Positions 29,853 to 40,964 are shown, counted from the stretch's first letter. The stretch is DNA of 64,000 nucleotides from Leptotrichia massiliensis (GCF_900104625.1 NZ_FNVZ01000004.1:1-64000); one strand, 5' to 3'. Notes: a model not told the origin generated them from the letters alone. A program made the numbers and translations.

Positions 29853-32800
29853 CTAAGCATCTACATTCTTATCTAATTCAATTTGTTCCCCATCTTTATC
29901 ATAAAGAGCCACATCTAGTCCAAGTGACTGGAATTCCTTAATTAACACTCTAAATGATTCTGGAGCATCTGCTTCTGGCATTGCCTGTCCTTTTACGATA
30001 GCTTCGTAAGTTTTTGTTCTTCCGCTAATGTCGTCTGATTTAACTGTAAGCATTTCTTGAAGGATATTTGACGCACCATAAGCTTCCAATGCCCAAACTT
30101 CCATTTCCCCAAGTCTTTGTCCACCAAATTGGGCCTTTCCTCCAAGTGGCTGTTGAGTAACAAGTGAATACGGTCCAATTGCTCTGGCGTGCATTTTGTC
30201 TTCTACCAAGTGGTGAAGTTTTAGCATATACATACGTCCAACTGTTACTGGATTGTCAAATGGCTGTCCAGTTCTTCCGTCAATAAGTTTTACTTTACCA
30301 GTTCTGCTGTATCCAGCTTCTTCCAAGTAATTTTTAACATCTTCTTCACTTGCCCCATCAAATACTGGCGTCGCAATATATTTGTCAATATCTCCGATTG
30401 CAAGTCCCAAATGCACTTCCAGAACCTGTCCAATATTCATACGTGATGGTACTCCAAGCGGGTTAAGACACACATCAATTGGTGTTCCATTTTCTAAATG
30501 CGGCATATCTTCAACTGGCAATACTCTTGAAATTACCCCTTTGTTTCCATGACGTCCAGACATTTTATCCCCAACCATTATTTTTCTTTTTTCTGCAATA
30601 TAAATTCTGATTAGTTTGTTTACTCCAGCTTTCAAGTCATCTCCATTTTCCTTAGATAATTCAAGCACATCTACAACAGTACCTTTTACCCCATGTGGAA
30701 GTCTTAATGAAGTATCTCTTACATCTTTTGCCTTTTCTCCAAAGATTGCACGTAGTAATTTTTCTTCTGCTGGTGGTTCAGTTTCCCCTTTAGGAGTTAC
30801 TTTTCCAACAAGAATATCATCAGGAGTTACGTGAGCCCCTATTCTTATAATTCCATTTTCATCAAGATTTCTCAAGGCTTCCTCAGAAACATTAGGAATT
30901 TCTCTTGTAATTTCCTCATCACCTAATTTTGTAGTTCTTGCCTCAATGTCAAATTCCTCAATATGAATTGATGTGAACACATCATCTTTTCTAAGTCTTT
31001 CAGAAATAAGGATTCCATCCTCAAAGTTATATCCTTCCCAAGGCATAAATGCCAGCAGGATATTTTTACCTAATGCCAAATCTCCACCTGCAGTAGATGG
31101 TCCATCTGCAATAATATCGCCTTTTTTAACTTTATCTCCCAAGTCAATAATCGGTTTTTGATGTAAACACATTGACTGGTTAGACTTTTCAAAGTTTAGT
31201 AATCTATGGTAATGTTCTTTTCCTTCTTTATCAGTTACAATAATTTTTCTTGCATCCACAAAAGTTACAGTTCCTGCTGCTTTTGAAGTAATAACTGCCC
31301 CTGAATCCACAGCAACTTTTCTTTCAAGCCCAGTTCCTACATAAGGAGCCTGGGTTTTTAATAACGGTACAGCTTGACGCTGCATATTTGAACCCATCAA
31401 TGCACGGTTGGCATCATCATGTTCCAAGAATGGAATTAATCCCGCTGAAACAGATACTAACTGCTTAGGCGACACATCCAGAATATCAACTTTTGATTTG
31501 TCAATATGTACGATTTCATCTCCGTAACGGCACACAACTTCATCAGTCAGGAAGTTTCCGTCTTTATCAATAGGAGTATCAGCCTGTGCGATAAACAGAC
31601 CTTCCTCTTCATCAGCCGCTAAATATCTAATATCATTAAAATCAGCTTTTCCATCGTTTATTTTTACAAACGGAGTTTCAATAAATCCGTATTTATTAAC
31701 TTTTCCATAAGTCGAAAGTGAAGCAATAAGTCCGATATTTGGTCCCTCTGGAGTTTCTATTGGACAAATTCTTCCGTAATGCGAGTTATGAACGTCACGA
31801 ACCTCAAATCCTGCTCTGTCTCTAGAAAGCCCTCCTGGTCCTAATGCTGAAATTCTTCTCTTATGAGTCAATTCTGACAATGGATTAGACTGATCCATAA
31901 ATTGTGATAGCTGTCCACTTCCAAAAAACTCAAGAATTAAAGCATTTAATGGTTTTGTATTTAATAAACTTTGCGGAGTCAATGTTGTAATATCTTGAAT
32001 TGTCATTTTTTCTCTGACCATTTTAGACATTTTAAGCATTCCACCTTTTATTTGGATAGAAAGCAACTCTCCAACACCTCTTACACGTCTGTTTGACAAG
32101 TTATCAATATCATCTGTAAATCCTTCTCCGCTTACAAGATTTTTTACATACTCAATAGTTTGCAAAACATCCTCTTTTGTCAATACGATTACATCCGCTG
32201 GAACATCCAGTTTCAATCTTTTGTTAACTTTATATCTTCCAACATCTGCCAAATCGTATCTTTGAGGATTAAAGAACATCTGTTTAACAAGCGATCTGGC
32301 ACTGTCCACAGTTACCAAGTCTCCTGGACGTAATTTTCTAAACACTTCTATAACAGCTTCATCACTGTTTTTGGTACTATCGTGAACCAAAGCATTAGCA
32401 ATAATTCTATCTTCAGGTTTTACTTCCCAAATACTTAGTACAGGTACTTTTGCATCAATTATTTTTTGAATAACTGGCATGTCAATAATTTCTTCAGTTT
32501 CTGCTACGAATTCTCCAGTTTCTTCATCTAAAATATCCTCTTTTACAAAACTTCCTTCTAATCTTGAACGTAGAACTTCTTCTAACTCAGTATCTCTATA
32601 TTTTTCATAAAGTTCTGACAATTCAACTTCTTTTTCTTCAAAAAAGTGATCCATAATTTCGGTATTATTTTGGAAAAAATCTACTGCTTTTAAAAATACA
32701 GGTAATAAAACTTTCTTTCTTCTATCAATTTTTACATTTAAAATATCATTTTTATCAGTTTCAAATTCAAGCCATGTTCCTTTATAAGGGATAATTTTCC

Positions 32801-33299
32801 CAATAAACACATCTTTTCCTGTCTGAATATTTAATTCTTTGTTAAAAGTGATTCCTGGTGATCTGTGTAATTGAGAAATAACGACTCTTTCAGCACCATT
32901 TATAATAAATGTAGCTTTATCAGTCATAAGTGGTATATCTCCGAAATGAACTAATGTTTCTTGAATTTCTCCTGTTCTTTTGTTAGTTAATTTTAGTCTA
33001 ACTTTTAATTGACCAGAATATGTTTTACCTCTTTTTTTACACTCTAATTCATCGTTTAAAGGTTCGTCATTATCGTGAATTTCATACCATAAGTATTCTA
33101 ATTTTAATAATCCGTTGCTAGATTCGATTGGAAAAATTTCATTAAAGATTGCTTCAAAACCTTTATTTTCACGTTTTTGAGGTGGCACTTTTGTCTGTAA
33201 AAAATCTTCATAAGAATTTAATTGAAATTCTAAAAAGTGCGGCATTTCCCCTCTGTCTACTATTTTTCCGAAACTATATCTTTCAATAAGTTTGTTCAT
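29853..33299 (-). CDS. rpoB: RNA polymerase beta subunit
   Basis: This 1148-residue beta subunit has the expected landmarks in order: the fork and rifampicin-binding region ([33 protein letters not shown]), [11 protein letters not shown] near the active site, and the C-terminal [25 protein letters not shown]. In the rifampicin region the residues at the usual resistance sites look wild type. The ATG has a GGGAGGA ribosome site. A 620-base gap with a terminator-like hairpin separates it from rplL, so rpoBC expression may depend on readthrough or on an unseen promoter. Confidence 0.99.
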   Translation of the reverse strand: MNKLIERYSFGKIVDRGEMPHFLEFQLNSYEDFLQTKVPPQKRENKGFEAIFNEIFPIESSNGLLKLEYLWYEIHDNDEPLNDELECKKRGKTYSGQLKVRLKLTNKRTGEIQETLVHFGDIPLMTDKATFIINGAERVVISQLHRSPGITFNKELNIQTGKDVFIGKIIPYKGTWLEFETDKNDILNVKIDRRKKVLLPVFLKAVDFFQNNTEIMDHFFEEKEVELSELYEKYRDTELEEVLRSRLEGSFVKEDILDEETGEFVAETEEIIDMPVIQKIIDAKVPVLSIWEVKPEDRIIANALVHDSTKNSDEAVIEVFRKLRPGDLVTVDSARSLVKQMFFNPQRYDLADVGRYKVNKRLKLDVPADVIVLTKEDVLQTIEYVKNLVSGEGFTDDIDNLSNRRVRGVGELLSIQIKGGMLKMSKMVREKMTIQDITTLTPQSLLNTKPLNALILEFFGSGQLSQFMDQSNPLSELTHKRRISALGPGGLSRDRAGFEVRDVHNSHYGRICPIETPEGPNIGLIASLSTYGKVNKYGFIETPFVKINDGKADFNDIRYLAADEEEGLFIAQADTPIDKDGNFLTDEVVCRYGDEIVHIDKSKVDILDVSPKQLVSVSAGLIPFLEHDDANRALMGSNMQRQAVPLLKTQAPYVGTGLERKVAVDSGAVITSKAAGTVTFVDARKIIVTDKEGKEHYHRLLNFEKSNQSMCLHQKPIIDLGDKVKKGDIIADGPSTAGGDLALGKNILLAFMPWEGYNFEDGILISERLRKDDVFTSIHIEEFDIEARTTKLGDEEITREIPNVSEEALRNLDENGIIRIGAHVTPDDILVGKVTPKGETEPPAEEKLLRAIFGEKAKDVRDTSLRLPHGVKGTVVDVLELSKENGDDLKAGVNKLIRIYIAEKRKIMVGDKMSGRHGNKGVISRVLPVEDMPHLENGTPIDVCLNPLGVPSRMNIGQVLEVHLGLAIGDIDKYIATPVFDGASEEDVKNYLEEAGYSRTGKVKLIDGRTGQPFDNPVTVGRMYMLKLHHLVEDKMHARAIGPYSLVTQQPLGGKAQFGGQRLGEMEVWALEAYGASNILQEMLTVKSDDISGRTKTYEAIVKGQAMPEADAPESFRVLIKEFQSLGLDVALYDKDGEQIELDKNVDA

Positions 33300-33863
33300 T
33301 TAAAAAATTCCTCCCTATAAAGAACATATTCTGTTTTAATTCAAAAATTAAACTTTTATCAAAAAAATGTTCTCATAATTTCGATTTGTTATTACATATT
33401 ACTCAAACAATAATCCAATTACAAAAAATTTAATTATCTCAATAAGCAATCTAAAAAATATTTGATTATTCATCTTTACATCATATCTTCAAACTATTTA
33501 CTGTAAATCTTTTTATTTTTACAAAGTCTTAAATTCTACTGTTTATTTTATAATTCACATTATATAGCATTGAATAATTTTAAGAATTCCAAAAATATTT
33601 TACTATATAAAAAACTAAAAAATAGACTAAAAATACCGTTTTTTTGAAAATTTAAACTTTCATATTTAGTCTTAAAATGAATTATTATGTGCCTAAACTT
33701 CTTAAAATAGGCTAAAATTAAATTTTTTAACGCATGCAGGCATGTAAAAATATTTTAATTTTATGTCTAAATTTAAAGTGTTTTACTGTAATTATGAATA
33801 ATCTATATTGACTTTTTATAAAAATTAATACAAAAAAGAAAAATTTCTTTTTTCCAAGTTTTA
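33300..33863. other. Non-coding gap between rplL and rpoB
   Basis: About 560 very AT-rich bases upstream of rpoB with no credible gene on either strand. It holds several short related pieces (AGACTAAAAATA, TTTAGTCTTAAAA, GCCTAAACTTCTTAAAATAGGCTAAAA near 33718) and GCATGCAGGCATG at 33733-33745. I could not place a convincing promoter. In many bacteria the rplL-rpoB gap carries attenuation or RNase processing signals. Confidence 0.5.
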
Positions 33864-33907
33864 TAGTGGAAAAAGACACTCTCTATATTTTAAGAGTGCC
33901 TCCACTA
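33864..33907 (-). terminator. Terminator/attenuator after rplL
   Basis: On the minus strand AGTGGA and GGCACTCT pair with AGAGTGTC and TCCACT (33864-33907) to give a stem of about 14 pairs, with a T-run (TCTTTTT) lying inside the descending arm. It lies 16 bases after the rplL stop. A partial terminator here would set the ratio of ribosomal protein to RNA polymerase transcripts. Confidence 0.75.
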
Positions 33908-33922
33908 TTAATCTGTTTTTTA

Positions 33923-34294
33923 CTATTTTAATTCTACAGTTGCTCCTGCACCTTCTAATTGAGCTTTTAATGCTTCAGCTTCATCTTTAGAAATTCCTTC
34001 TTTGATTGCTTTTCCACCAGCTTCAACTAATTCTTTAGCTTCTTTAAGTCCTAATCCAGTAATTCCTCTTACTTCTTTAATTACTGCTAATTTAGCTGCT
34101 CCTGCTGATACTAAGATTACATCAAATTCAGTTTTTTCTTCTGCTGCTGCACCTCCTGCTGCTGCACCTCCTGCAACTGCTACTGGTTGAGCTGATACTC
34201 CAAATGTTTCTTCAATAGCTTCAACTACTTCTTTTAATTCTAATACAGACATAGCTTTTAAATCTTCTATAAATTGTTCTTTATTAAATGCCAT
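33923..34294 (-). CDS. rplL: 50S ribosomal protein L7/L12
   Basis: This 123-residue stalk protein has the N-terminal dimerisation domain ([22 protein letters not shown]), an Ala/Gly-rich hinge ([14 protein letters not shown]) and the factor-binding C-terminal domain [24 protein letters not shown]...[12 protein letters not shown]. Its codon use is biased, as expected for a highly expressed gene. An AGGAGGA ribosome site precedes the ATG. It lies 69 bases after rplJ. Confidence 0.98.
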   Translation of the reverse strand: MAFNKEQFIEDLKAMSVLELKEVVEAIEETFGVSAQPVAVAGGAAAGGAAAEEKTEFDVILVSAGAAKLAVIKEVRGITGLGLKEAKELVEAGGKAIKEGISKDEAEALKAQLEGAGATVELK

Positions 34295-34363
34295 TATTTT
34301 ATTTCCTCCTAATTTTTTCTTGATTTTATTTTATTATTTTAAGTTTATTTATAATTTTAAAAA

Positions 34364-34879
34364 TTACTCTGCTGCTACTGCTGGTTCTCCAGTTTCTTTT
34401 TGTTCTGCAACATTTGTTAATGCAACAGCCAACATTCTAACTGGCGACAACAATCCGTAAGCAATTTGACCAAGTAATTCGTCTCTTGATGGTAATTTAG
34501 CCAATGCTTCCACAGTTGACACGTCAACTCTTTCAGATTCTAGCAATCCACCTTTAATTCTTAATTTATCTTTTAATTTTTTTCCAAAATCAAAAATTAA
34601 CTTAGATGGTGCAACTCCATCTTCATATCCTAACGCAAATGATGTAGTACCTTCTAATAAATCATCAACATTTGTATCAAAACCTGCTTCTTTCAACGCT
34701 ATTTTAAACAATCTGTTTTTAGCAACAAAGTACTCTACTCCAGATTCTCTAGCTGTTTTACGAAGTTCAGTATCTTCATTAACGCTGATCCCTTTATAAT
34801 CAACAAATACTACTGCTTTAGCTTCTTTTAATTTTTCAACTAAACCTTTTACCGCTTCTAATTTTGCTTGTGCTGGCAA
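34364..34879 (-). CDS. rplJ: 50S ribosomal protein L10
   Basis: This 171-residue protein anchors the L7/L12 stalk to 23S rRNA and represses its own operon through the leader upstream. FVDYKGISVNEDTELR and EYFVAKNRLFKIALKEAG are typical of L10; the C-terminal helix that binds L12 is present. AAGGAGG lies directly before the ATG, close to the leader hairpin. Confidence 0.98.
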   Translation of the reverse strand: MPAQAKLEAVKGLVEKLKEAKAVVFVDYKGISVNEDTELRKTARESGVEYFVAKNRLFKIALKEAGFDTNVDDLLEGTTSFALGYEDGVAPSKLIFDFGKKLKDKLRIKGGLLESERVDVSTVEALAKLPSRDELLGQIAYGLLSPVRMLAVALTNVAEQKETGEPAVAAE

Positions 34880-34904
34880 TTTGTTTCACCTCCTTATAAT
34901 AAAA

Positions 34905-35040
34905 ACCTCTGAAACAAAAACAATAAGCCCAGAGGTATCATACTATAAAAATATCTATTATTTAATTTTAATATCTATTTATAATAATACTTACCTCGGT
35001 AGGGTTTAAAGAAATTTTATTCTACCTACTGTCTTTGGTT
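34905..35040 (-). promoter_or_regulatory. L10 leader (autoregulatory RNA upstream of rplJ)
   Basis: On the minus strand ACAGTAGGT (near 35032-35024) pairs with the segment ACCCTACCGAGGTAAG (around 35004-34989). This is the CAGUAGGU...CCUACCGAGGUAA signature of L10-binding leaders. Further down, ACCTCTG (34934-34928) pairs with CAGAGGT (34914-34908) followed by TTTTTATT, a terminator-like stem just before the rplJ ribosome site. This fits repression by L10/L12 through attenuation or occlusion of the ribosome site. The rest of 35041-35220 is AT-rich, with no gene seen. Confidence 0.85.
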
Positions 35041-35220
35041 ATATTACATTTGATTTATATAGTTATAAACCAATATATAGTATTATACTACAATTTTAAC
35101 AAAATTGCAAGTGTTTTTCATTTTTTTATTAATTTATTGAAAAAACACCTTTAAATTATGGTATAAATTACCGAATAGAAAAATCTACTCGGTAATAAAA
35201 ATTATTATTAAGATTGTTTA

Positions 35221-35928
35221 CTATTTAGCTACAAATGCTCCAGCTAATAATGGATCTACTTTAATTCCAGGTCCCATTGTTAATGAGATTGCAACTGTTC
35301 TTAAATATTGTCCTTTTGAAGCAGCTGGTTTTAATTTAATAATTTGATCTAATGCAACTTTAAAGTTTTCTACAATAGCTTCTTTTGTAAAGTCAACTTT
35401 TCCGATCGGCAAATGAATTGATCCTAATTTATCAACTTTAAACGCAACTTTTCCTTTTTTAAATTCTTGAACTGTTTGTTCAACATTTGTTGTAACTGTT
35501 CCTGATTTAGGGTTAGGCATTAATCCTTTTGTTCCTAAGATTCTTCCTAATCTTCCTAATTTAGGCATCATATCAGGTGTAGCGATTACTAAATCAAAAT
35601 CTAACCATCCATTTTGGATTTTATTAATGTATTCGTCATCTCCAGCAAAATCTGCTCCTGCAGCTAATGCCTTATCAATATTTTCTCCACTTGTGATAAC
35701 TAAGATTCTTACAGTTTTACCTGTACCATTTGGTAATGAAACTGTACCTCTTACTTGTTGATCAGCATGTCTTGGATCTACCCCCAATCTTACTGCTAAT
35801 TCTACTGTTTCCACAAATTTAGCACTTTTAGTATCAAAGACTAATTCTAATGCTTCTTCTGGTGTATAAACTTTCATTTTATCTACTTTTTGAGAAATGT
35901 CATTATATCTTTTTCCTCTTTTTGCCAT
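35221..35928 (-). CDS. rplA: 50S ribosomal protein L1
   Basis: This 235-residue protein forms the L1 stalk that helps the deacylated tRNA leave the ribosome, and in many bacteria also represses its own mRNA. The conserved [26 protein letters not shown] block and [12 protein letters not shown] are present. It is preceded by an L1-type operator (35946-35974) and a GAGGAGG ribosome site. Confidence 0.98.
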   Translation of the reverse strand: MAKRGKRYNDISQKVDKMKVYTPEEALELVFDTKSAKFVETVELAVRLGVDPRHADQQVRGTVSLPNGTGKTVRILVITSGENIDKALAAGADFAGDDEYINKIQNGWLDFDLVIATPDMMPKLGRLGRILGTKGLMPNPKSGTVTTNVEQTVQEFKKGKVAFKVDKLGSIHLPIGKVDFTKEAIVENFKVALDQIIKLKPAASKGQYLRTVAISLTMGPGIKVDPLLAGAFVAK

Positions 35929-35945
35929 TTATTATTTCCTCCTCT

Positions 35946-35974
35946 GTGGTAATTGAATTTACTAAATCTCCCAC
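35946..35974 (-). promoter_or_regulatory. L1-type translational operator before rplA
   Basis: On the minus strand GTGGGAGATTTA...TTACCAC forms a GTGG/CCAC stem-loop directly before the rplA ribosome site. An almost identical block precedes rplK (36477-36505). Position, sequence and the link to the L1 gene match the known L1 mRNA-binding mimic of 23S rRNA. Confidence 0.75.
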
Positions 35975-36038
35975 TTATTCTAAATCATTTAAATTTTATT
36001 TTTCATTTATTCAATCTTTAAAACTTGAATAATTTTTA

Positions 36039-36464
36039 TTATTCAGAAATTTTAATTCCCATACTTCTTGCAGTTCCTGCAATAATATTCATAGCTGCTT
36101 CAACTGATCCAGCATTCAAATCTGGTAATTTAGTTTCTGCAATTTCTTGTAATTGACCTTTAGTTATAGTCCCAGCAACTTCTTTTATAGAATTTCCAGC
36201 ACCTTTTTGAACTTTAGCTGCTTTTTTTAACAAGTCTGATGCAGGTGGTGTTTTTAAAACAAATGTAAAACTTCTATCTGCATAAACAGTGATTTCTACA
36301 GGAATTACAAATCCCATTTTATCTTGTGTTTGTGCATTAAATGATTTACAAAATTCTGCAATATTTACCCCGTGTTGTCCTAATGCAGGTCCTACTGGTG
36401 GTGCAGGATTCGCTTTCCCTGCTTCTAATTGTAATTTAATCTTTCCGATTACTTCTTTAGCCAT
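36039..36464 (-). CDS. rplK: 50S ribosomal protein L11
   Basis: This 141-residue protein of the GTPase-associated centre has the conserved N-terminus [24 protein letters not shown] and the rRNA-binding C-terminal domain ([25 protein letters not shown]). Length and sequence are standard. An L1-type operator and an AGGAGG ribosome site precede it. Confidence 0.98.
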   Translation of the reverse strand: MAKEVIGKIKLQLEAGKANPAPPVGPALGQHGVNIAEFCKSFNAQTQDKMGFVIPVEITVYADRSFTFVLKTPPASDLLKKAAKVQKGAGNSIKEVAGTITKGQLQEIAETKLPDLNAGSVEAAMNIIAGTARSMGIKISE

Positions 36465-36476
36465 TTTTCCTCCTTT

Positions 36477-36505
36477 GTGGTAATTGAATTTGTTAAATCT
36501 CCCAC
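36477..36505 (-). promoter_or_regulatory. L1-type translational operator before rplK
   Basis: On the minus strand GTGGGAGATTTAACAAATTC leads to TTACCAC, forming the GTGG/CCAC stem directly upstream of AAGGAGG. It is nearly the same as the block before rplA, which points to one repressor (L1) acting on both genes. Confidence 0.75.
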
Positions 36506-36582
36506 TTTTCTTTCAAATTAAAATTTCGCTAATTATTATTCTTTAATAATACTTCTTGATTTATTTTCTTTGTATTTGACTT

Positions 36583-37209
36583 TTAGTAGTCTATTTTTGT
36601 TATTTCGGTATGTTCAACTTCTACTGGAGTTAAACGACCCAAAACTTCAAGCATCACTTTTACTTTACCGTGTTCATAGTCAATTTCTGCAATTTCACCT
36701 TGTTGCCCATCAAAAGAGCCACCTTTTACTTCAACAACTTCACCAACTTTAAAATCAATATCAATTCTCGGAGCATGTCCGTTTCCATCAACATCAATTC
36801 CAATTTTAGCCAGCAAGTCTGAAGCTTCTTCATCAGATAATGGGATTGGATCACTTCCAATTCCTACAAATCCAGTCACTCCGTTTGTATTTCTAATTAC
36901 GTACCAAGCATCACTATCAACACGATATCCCAATCCCAGCTCATTTTCTTCCTTAACAGAAAGCATTTCTATCATCACATAACTTGGAAAAAGTTTTCTT
37001 GAAACTTTTACTTGTTTTCCACGTTTTTCTTCCAAAACTTCTTCTTCTGGAACTAAAATTCTAAAAACTCTGTCTGTTAAATCCAGCGACTCAATTCTTT
37101 TTTCAAGATCCGCCGCTACTTTTTTCTCATAACCAGAATAAGTGTGAATTATATACCATTTTTTTTCGTATACAATCTCATCTTCAAGTTTTTCATTTGC
37201 TTCAGTCAC
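36583..37209 (-). CDS. nusG: Transcription elongation/antitermination factor NusG
   Basis: This 208-residue protein binds RNA polymerase and couples it to Rho or ribosomes. The NGN domain has WYIIHTYSGYEKKVAADLEKRI and the FPSYVMIEM strand. The KOW domain near the end reads FKVGEVVEVKGGSFDGQQGEI. It begins one base after the secE stop, the usual secE-nusG arrangement, and is followed by rplK. Confidence 0.98.
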   Translation of the reverse strand: MTEANEKLEDEIVYEKKWYIIHTYSGYEKKVAADLEKRIESLDLTDRVFRILVPEEEVLEEKRGKQVKVSRKLFPSYVMIEMLSVKEENELGLGYRVDSDAWYVIRNTNGVTGFVGIGSDPIPLSDEEASDLLAKIGIDVDGNGHAPRIDIDFKVGEVVEVKGGSFDGQQGEIAEIDYEHGKVKVMLEVLGRLTPVEVEHTEITKIDY

Positions 37210-37210
37210 T

Positions 37211-37426
37211 TTACGCGCCTCCTATAAGATTTCTCAATATTTCACTTATTTTTGCCAATATAAAATTAAATGCTGTATCAAAAAGAAGTGTATATATAGC
37301 TATAAACGCTGTCATCAAAATTACAATTATAGTAACATGATAAACTTCGATTTTATTAGGCCAATATATTTTTTTATATTCTTCACGCAAATTTCCAAAA
37401 GCCTCTTTTAAATTAAATTTACCCAT
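37211..37426 (-). CDS. secE: Preprotein translocase subunit SecE
   Basis: This 71-residue single-span membrane subunit of the SecYEG channel has the amphipathic region REEYKKIYWPNKIEV (the conserved W-P-x-K motif) followed by one hydrophobic helix. Length is typical of short bacterial SecE. It lies between tRNA-Trp and nusG, an order conserved across bacteria. Confidence 0.95.
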   Translation of the reverse strand: MGKFNLKEAFGNLREEYKKIYWPNKIEVYHVTIIVILMTAFIAIYTLLFDTAFNFILAKISEILRNLIGGA

Positions 37427-37587
37427 GATTTTCTCCTAGAATCCTTCAAGATTTTTGTTTAGTTATTCTATTACAAAATCTCAAACTTCTATTTTATTTT
37501 TAAATTGTGTAATCATAAAAAAATTGTTTGCTAACTTTTAAATTTAACAAAACTAAATTTTTAAAAAAAAATTCCCATAAAATAAAA

Positions 37588-37663
37588 TGGCAGGCCAGGC
37601 AGGAATCGAACCCGCAACTTTCGGTTTTGGAGACCGACGCTCTACCAATTGAACTACTGACCT
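37588..37663 (-). tRNA. trnW: tRNA-Trp (anticodon CCA)
   Basis: This 76-base tRNA reads 5'-AGGTCAG...CTGGCCTGCCA-3' on the minus strand. Acceptor, D, anticodon and T arms all fold, the anticodon loop is CTCCAAA (CCA, Trp), and the T loop is GGTTCGATTCC. The 3' CCA is encoded. It lies between rpmG and secE and is probably co-transcribed with them. Confidence 0.96.
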
Positions 37664-37679
37664 ATTTATTTTTATGAGA

Positions 37680-37829
37680 TTATTTAACTTCTCTATAAAG
37701 AGAATGTCTTTTAAGCACTGGATTGTATTTTCTCATCTCTAATCTTTCGGGATGAGTTTTTTTGTTTTTAGTTGTAACATAATGTCTCAACTTAGTTTCA
37801 GTGCATTCTAAAATAACTTGTACTCTCAT
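37680..37829 (-). CDS. rpmG: 50S ribosomal protein L33
   Basis: This 49-residue protein reads [20 protein letters not shown] and continues with [17 protein letters not shown], the L33 signature. Only one cysteine is present, so it is the zinc-independent (C-minus) type. A GGGAGGG ribosome site precedes the ATG. It opens the rpmG-tRNA-Trp-secE-nusG cluster and has a near-consensus promoter upstream. Confidence 0.96.
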   Translation of the reverse strand: MRVQVILECTETKLRHYVTTKNKKTHPERLEMRKYNPVLKRHSLYREVK

Positions 37830-37885
37830 TGTTTTCTATCCCTCCCAATAAAATATTGGTATTACCAGAATAAACTAGCTTATTA

Positions 37886-37914
37886 ATAATATCATATTCC
37901 TCTTTTTTTGTCAA
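37886..37914 (-). promoter_or_regulatory. rpmG-tRNA-secE-nusG promoter
   Basis: On the minus strand TTGACA (37914-37909), a 17-base spacer and TATTAT (37891-37886) with TG one base before (extended -10). It is 57 bases upstream of rpmG and likely drives the whole cluster. Confidence 0.75.
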
Positions 37915-38059
37915 TACTATTTTCTTTACTTTTTTTTAAACTTTTCTATTTTTTTATTCTAAAATTATTTTTGAGTAATAATTGTTTTTTATTTTATTTA
38001 CTATATTTAATTTATTTTAACACAGAGGTATCAAACGCCATACCTCTGTACTCATGCTC

Positions 38060-38180
38060 TCAAATTTTAATTATTAGGATAATTTTTTACTCCAAGATAA
38101 GGATTTGAAGCAATGAGCAATCCTATGAAATAAAAAAAGAAAGAAAATTCTAAAAATTTTACTTCAAACACAGCAAATCA
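38060..38180. repeat. MITE-like repeat, copy E (partial)
   Basis: ATTATTAGGATAATTTTTTACTCCAAGATAAGGATTTGAAGCAATGAGCAATCCT-type sequence (not quoted in full) matches the complement of copies B and C through the hairpin core at 38101-38125 and the flanking AAGATAAGGATTTG. No terminal repeats are seen on either side, so it is a remnant. The 37915-38059 part of this gap has nothing else I can name. Confidence 0.6.
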
Positions 38181-38198
38181 TTTCTCTAAAATTTTAGA

Positions 38199-38372
38199 CT
38201 AATAAATTCGATTTCCATCTTTATCTTCACAATGTACATTTCCATATTGTCTATAACACCCCACTCCTCTTTCTTCCCTTCTTTCATTATATTCTCCCCA
38301 TTCTTTTGGACTAAATAATTCACAACTTACTGTAATTATTATAAGTATTACAATTAAAAATATTTTTTTCAT
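38199..38372 (-). CDS. Small predicted lipoprotein
   Basis: This 57-residue protein begins MKKIFLIVILIIITVSC: a short basic start, a hydrophobic stretch and a cysteine at 17 in a lipobox-like TVSC, so it is probably lipidated. The remainder is charged, with two more cysteines (GCYRQYGNVHC) and an end DKDGNRIY. It resembles small entericidin/Lpp-like lipoproteins only in design. The ATG at 38372 has an AAGGAAG site; an ATG three codons upstream does not. Function unknown. A 16-base T-run lies upstream of it (38459-38474). Confidence 0.65.
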   Translation of the reverse strand: MKKIFLIVILIIITVSCELFSPKEWGEYNERREERGVGCYRQYGNVHCEDKDGNRIY

Positions 38373-38516
38373 AAATATCAACTTCCTTACAATTTTTTGT
38401 TTTATTGTAACAAATGTTTATAATATTACAATTTCAATTTTGTTATTTTTTATTTTTTATTTTTTTTTTTTTTTGATTAGAGTTTACTTTGTAATCTAGA
38501 TTTTTGTAAATTTAAA

Positions 38517-38537
38517 ACGAGGATATTAAATCCCCGT
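38517..38537 (-). terminator. Terminator after glgP
   Basis: On the minus strand ACGGGGAT (38537-38530) pairs with ATCCTCGT (38524-38517), with one G-T pair and a five-base loop, followed by TTTAAATTT. It begins 11 bases after the glgP stop. Confidence 0.75.
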
Positions 38538-38547
38538 CTTATAAAAT

Positions 38548-40812
38548 TTATTTAGTTTTCCAAATTTCATTTTCATATTGTGCGATTGTTCTATCTGATG
38601 AGAAGAATCCTGCTTTTGCTATGTTATTTATTACTTGTTTGTACCACAAGTCTTTGTTTTCATAATCTTTAAACATTCTTTCTTTTGTGTTGTAATAATC
38701 TTCAAAGTCGATTAACGTCATGAACCAGTCTTTGTTTATTAATTCATTTTGAAGTCTTTCTAATCTTTCTTTGTTTCCTACTTTTATTAATTCATCAGAA
38801 GTTATGAAATCAACTACTTCTTTTATTCCATCTTGAATGTAGTAATCTTTTGAAACATAACCAGAAGTTTCGTATAATTCTATTATATCATCACTATGTT
38901 TTCCGAAAATATAGATATTATCGTCACCTACAAGTTCATGAATTTCCACATTTGCTCCATCCATCGTTCCAAGAGTTAATGCTCCATTTAGCATAAATTT
39001 CATATTTCCAGTTCCACTGGCTTCTTTTGAAGCAAGCGAGATTTGCTCAGAAATATCTGTTGCTGGAATAATTTTTTCAGCTAATCCTACATTGTAGTTT
39101 TCAACTAGGTAAACATTTAAGTATTTGTTTACTTCTGGGTCGTTGTTTATTATTTCTGATAGGCAAAGTATTAAGTGGATTATGTCTTGAGCAATGATAT
39201 AAGCTGGTGCAGCTTTTCCACCGAATAATACTGTTATCTTTCTTTCTGGTAATTTTCCATTTTTAATGTCTAAGTATTTTTTAATTACATACAAAGCATT
39301 CATTTGTTGACGTTTGTATTCATGGAATCTCTTAATTTGAGTATCAATGATACTGTTTTCATCAATAACAATTCCTTGCGTATGCTGTAAATATTTTTTC
39401 AATTTAATTTTATTTTCATGTTTAATTTGTGATAATTTTTCATAAACATTCTTATCATCAACATATTTTAAAAGTTCTTTTAGATTTTCAGCATCTGTCA
39501 AGTATCCTGTGCCAATTAATTCTTTCAAGTAGTCTGCCAAGTCTTCGTTACAGCTTTCAAGCCATCTTCTGAATGTAATCCCGTTTGTCTTGTTATTAAA
39601 TTTATCAGGATAAATTTCATAAAATTCCTTAAGTTCACTATTTTTCAAGATTTCAGTATGCAAGTAAGCAACTCCGTTTACACTTGAAGAAAAATGAATA
39701 TCCATATTTGCCATGTGAACTCTGTTTTGCTCATCTATAATTTGTACTTTTTCATCTGAATATTTACCTTTAATAACTTCATCCAGTTTTTTTATAATTT
39801 CAACAATGTTCGGCACAACTTCTTCTAGATAGTCTAAAGGCCATTTTTCCAATGCTTCTGCTAAAATTGTATGATTTGTATATCCTGTCATTTTTGTTAC
39901 AATTTCTGTTGCTTCTTCAAAAGAAATATTATGCTCTTCTGTCATAATACGAATTAATTCAGGAATTACCATACTTGGGTGTGTATCGTTAATTTGAACG
40001 AAGGCATAGTCTGCTAAATCGTGAATATTGCTTCCTTTTTCAGTTGCTTCAGCAATAATCAATCTTGCTGCATTTGATACCATGAAATATTGTTGATAAA
40101 TACGTAACAATTCCCCTTTTTTTGTACTGTCGTCAGGATATAGGAATAATGTTAGATTTTTTTCAATATTTTCTTCATCGAATGATATTCCATTTTCTAT
40201 CAAATTGTAGTCAATGCTCTCAATATCAAACAAATTCAAATAATTTTTTGTATCTTTTTCATATCCTAAAATATCAATTCTTTTTAATTTTGAATGTAAA
40301 CTGAAGTTTTTGAATTTAATTTCATATCCAATGTTTGTATCTCTTAGCCAACTTTGGTCTTCTATCCAGTAGTTTGCCTCAGCTTTTTGCTCATTGTTCT
40401 TGAAAACTTGCTTAAACAGTCCGCAGTGATAGTTAAGTCCGACTCCTTCTCCATTAATTCCTAAAGTTGACATCGAATCAACAAAGCATGAAGCAAGTCT
40501 TCCAAGTCCACCGTTTCCTAATGAAGGTTCAGTTTCTACTTCTTCAATATGGCTCAAGTTTTTTCCTGCAGCTTTCAATTCTTCCCTTACTTCCTTATAA
40601 ATTCCTAAATTAATCAAATTATTTGATAATAATTTTCCAATTAAGAATTCTGCAGAAATATAATATATTTTCTTTTTAGATTTGTTTGCAGTTTTTTCAT
40701 CTGCTCTTTCTTTAACATATTCAAGTAATTTATAGTAAATTTCTTGATTTGTCATTTCACTTATTTGTTTTTCATTTCTTTTTTGTAAAAAATCTGTAAA
40801 ATTGTAGTTCAC
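38548..40812 (-). CDS. glgP: Glycogen/maltodextrin phosphorylase
   Basis: This PLP enzyme releases glucose-1-phosphate from alpha-1,4-glucans. The 754-residue protein has [16 protein letters not shown], the substrate-site motif, and [20 protein letters not shown], where the lysine of GNMKF binds PLP. It is shorter than animal phosphorylases, lacking the allosteric N-terminal extension, as usual in bacteria. The start codon is GTG with GAAAGGA upstream. No other glycogen gene is adjacent. Its promoter is perfect consensus and has a palindrome just upstream. Confidence 0.95.
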   Translation of the reverse strand: MNYNFTDFLQKRNEKQISEMTNQEIYYKLLEYVKERADEKTANKSKKKIYYISAEFLIGKLLSNNLINLGIYKEVREELKAAGKNLSHIEEVETEPSLGNGGLGRLASCFVDSMSTLGINGEGVGLNYHCGLFKQVFKNNEQKAEANYWIEDQSWLRDTNIGYEIKFKNFSLHSKLKRIDILGYEKDTKNYLNLFDIESIDYNLIENGISFDEENIEKNLTLFLYPDDSTKKGELLRIYQQYFMVSNAARLIIAEATEKGSNIHDLADYAFVQINDTHPSMVIPELIRIMTEEHNISFEEATEIVTKMTGYTNHTILAEALEKWPLDYLEEVVPNIVEIIKKLDEVIKGKYSDEKVQIIDEQNRVHMANMDIHFSSSVNGVAYLHTEILKNSELKEFYEIYPDKFNNKTNGITFRRWLESCNEDLADYLKELIGTGYLTDAENLKELLKYVDDKNVYEKLSQIKHENKIKLKKYLQHTQGIVIDENSIIDTQIKRFHEYKRQQMNALYVIKKYLDIKNGKLPERKITVLFGGKAAPAYIIAQDIIHLILCLSEIINNDPEVNKYLNVYLVENYNVGLAEKIIPATDISEQISLASKEASGTGNMKFMLNGALTLGTMDGANVEIHELVGDDNIYIFGKHSDDIIELYETSGYVSKDYYIQDGIKEVVDFITSDELIKVGNKERLERLQNELINKDWFMTLIDFEDYYNTKERMFKDYENKDLWYKQVINNIAKAGFFSSDRTIAQYENEIWKTK

Positions 40813-40964
40813 TATTTTAATTGTTTCCTTTCAAATTTGTTTTATAATTTTTGTTATTAAACTACTTCAAAATTGGAATACTAAAAGCATTAAACTTAAT
40901 AACTCAAATAGAATAGTTTTAATTTTTTGTATCCAATTTTAAAGTTGTTTTACTATGCGGGCAT

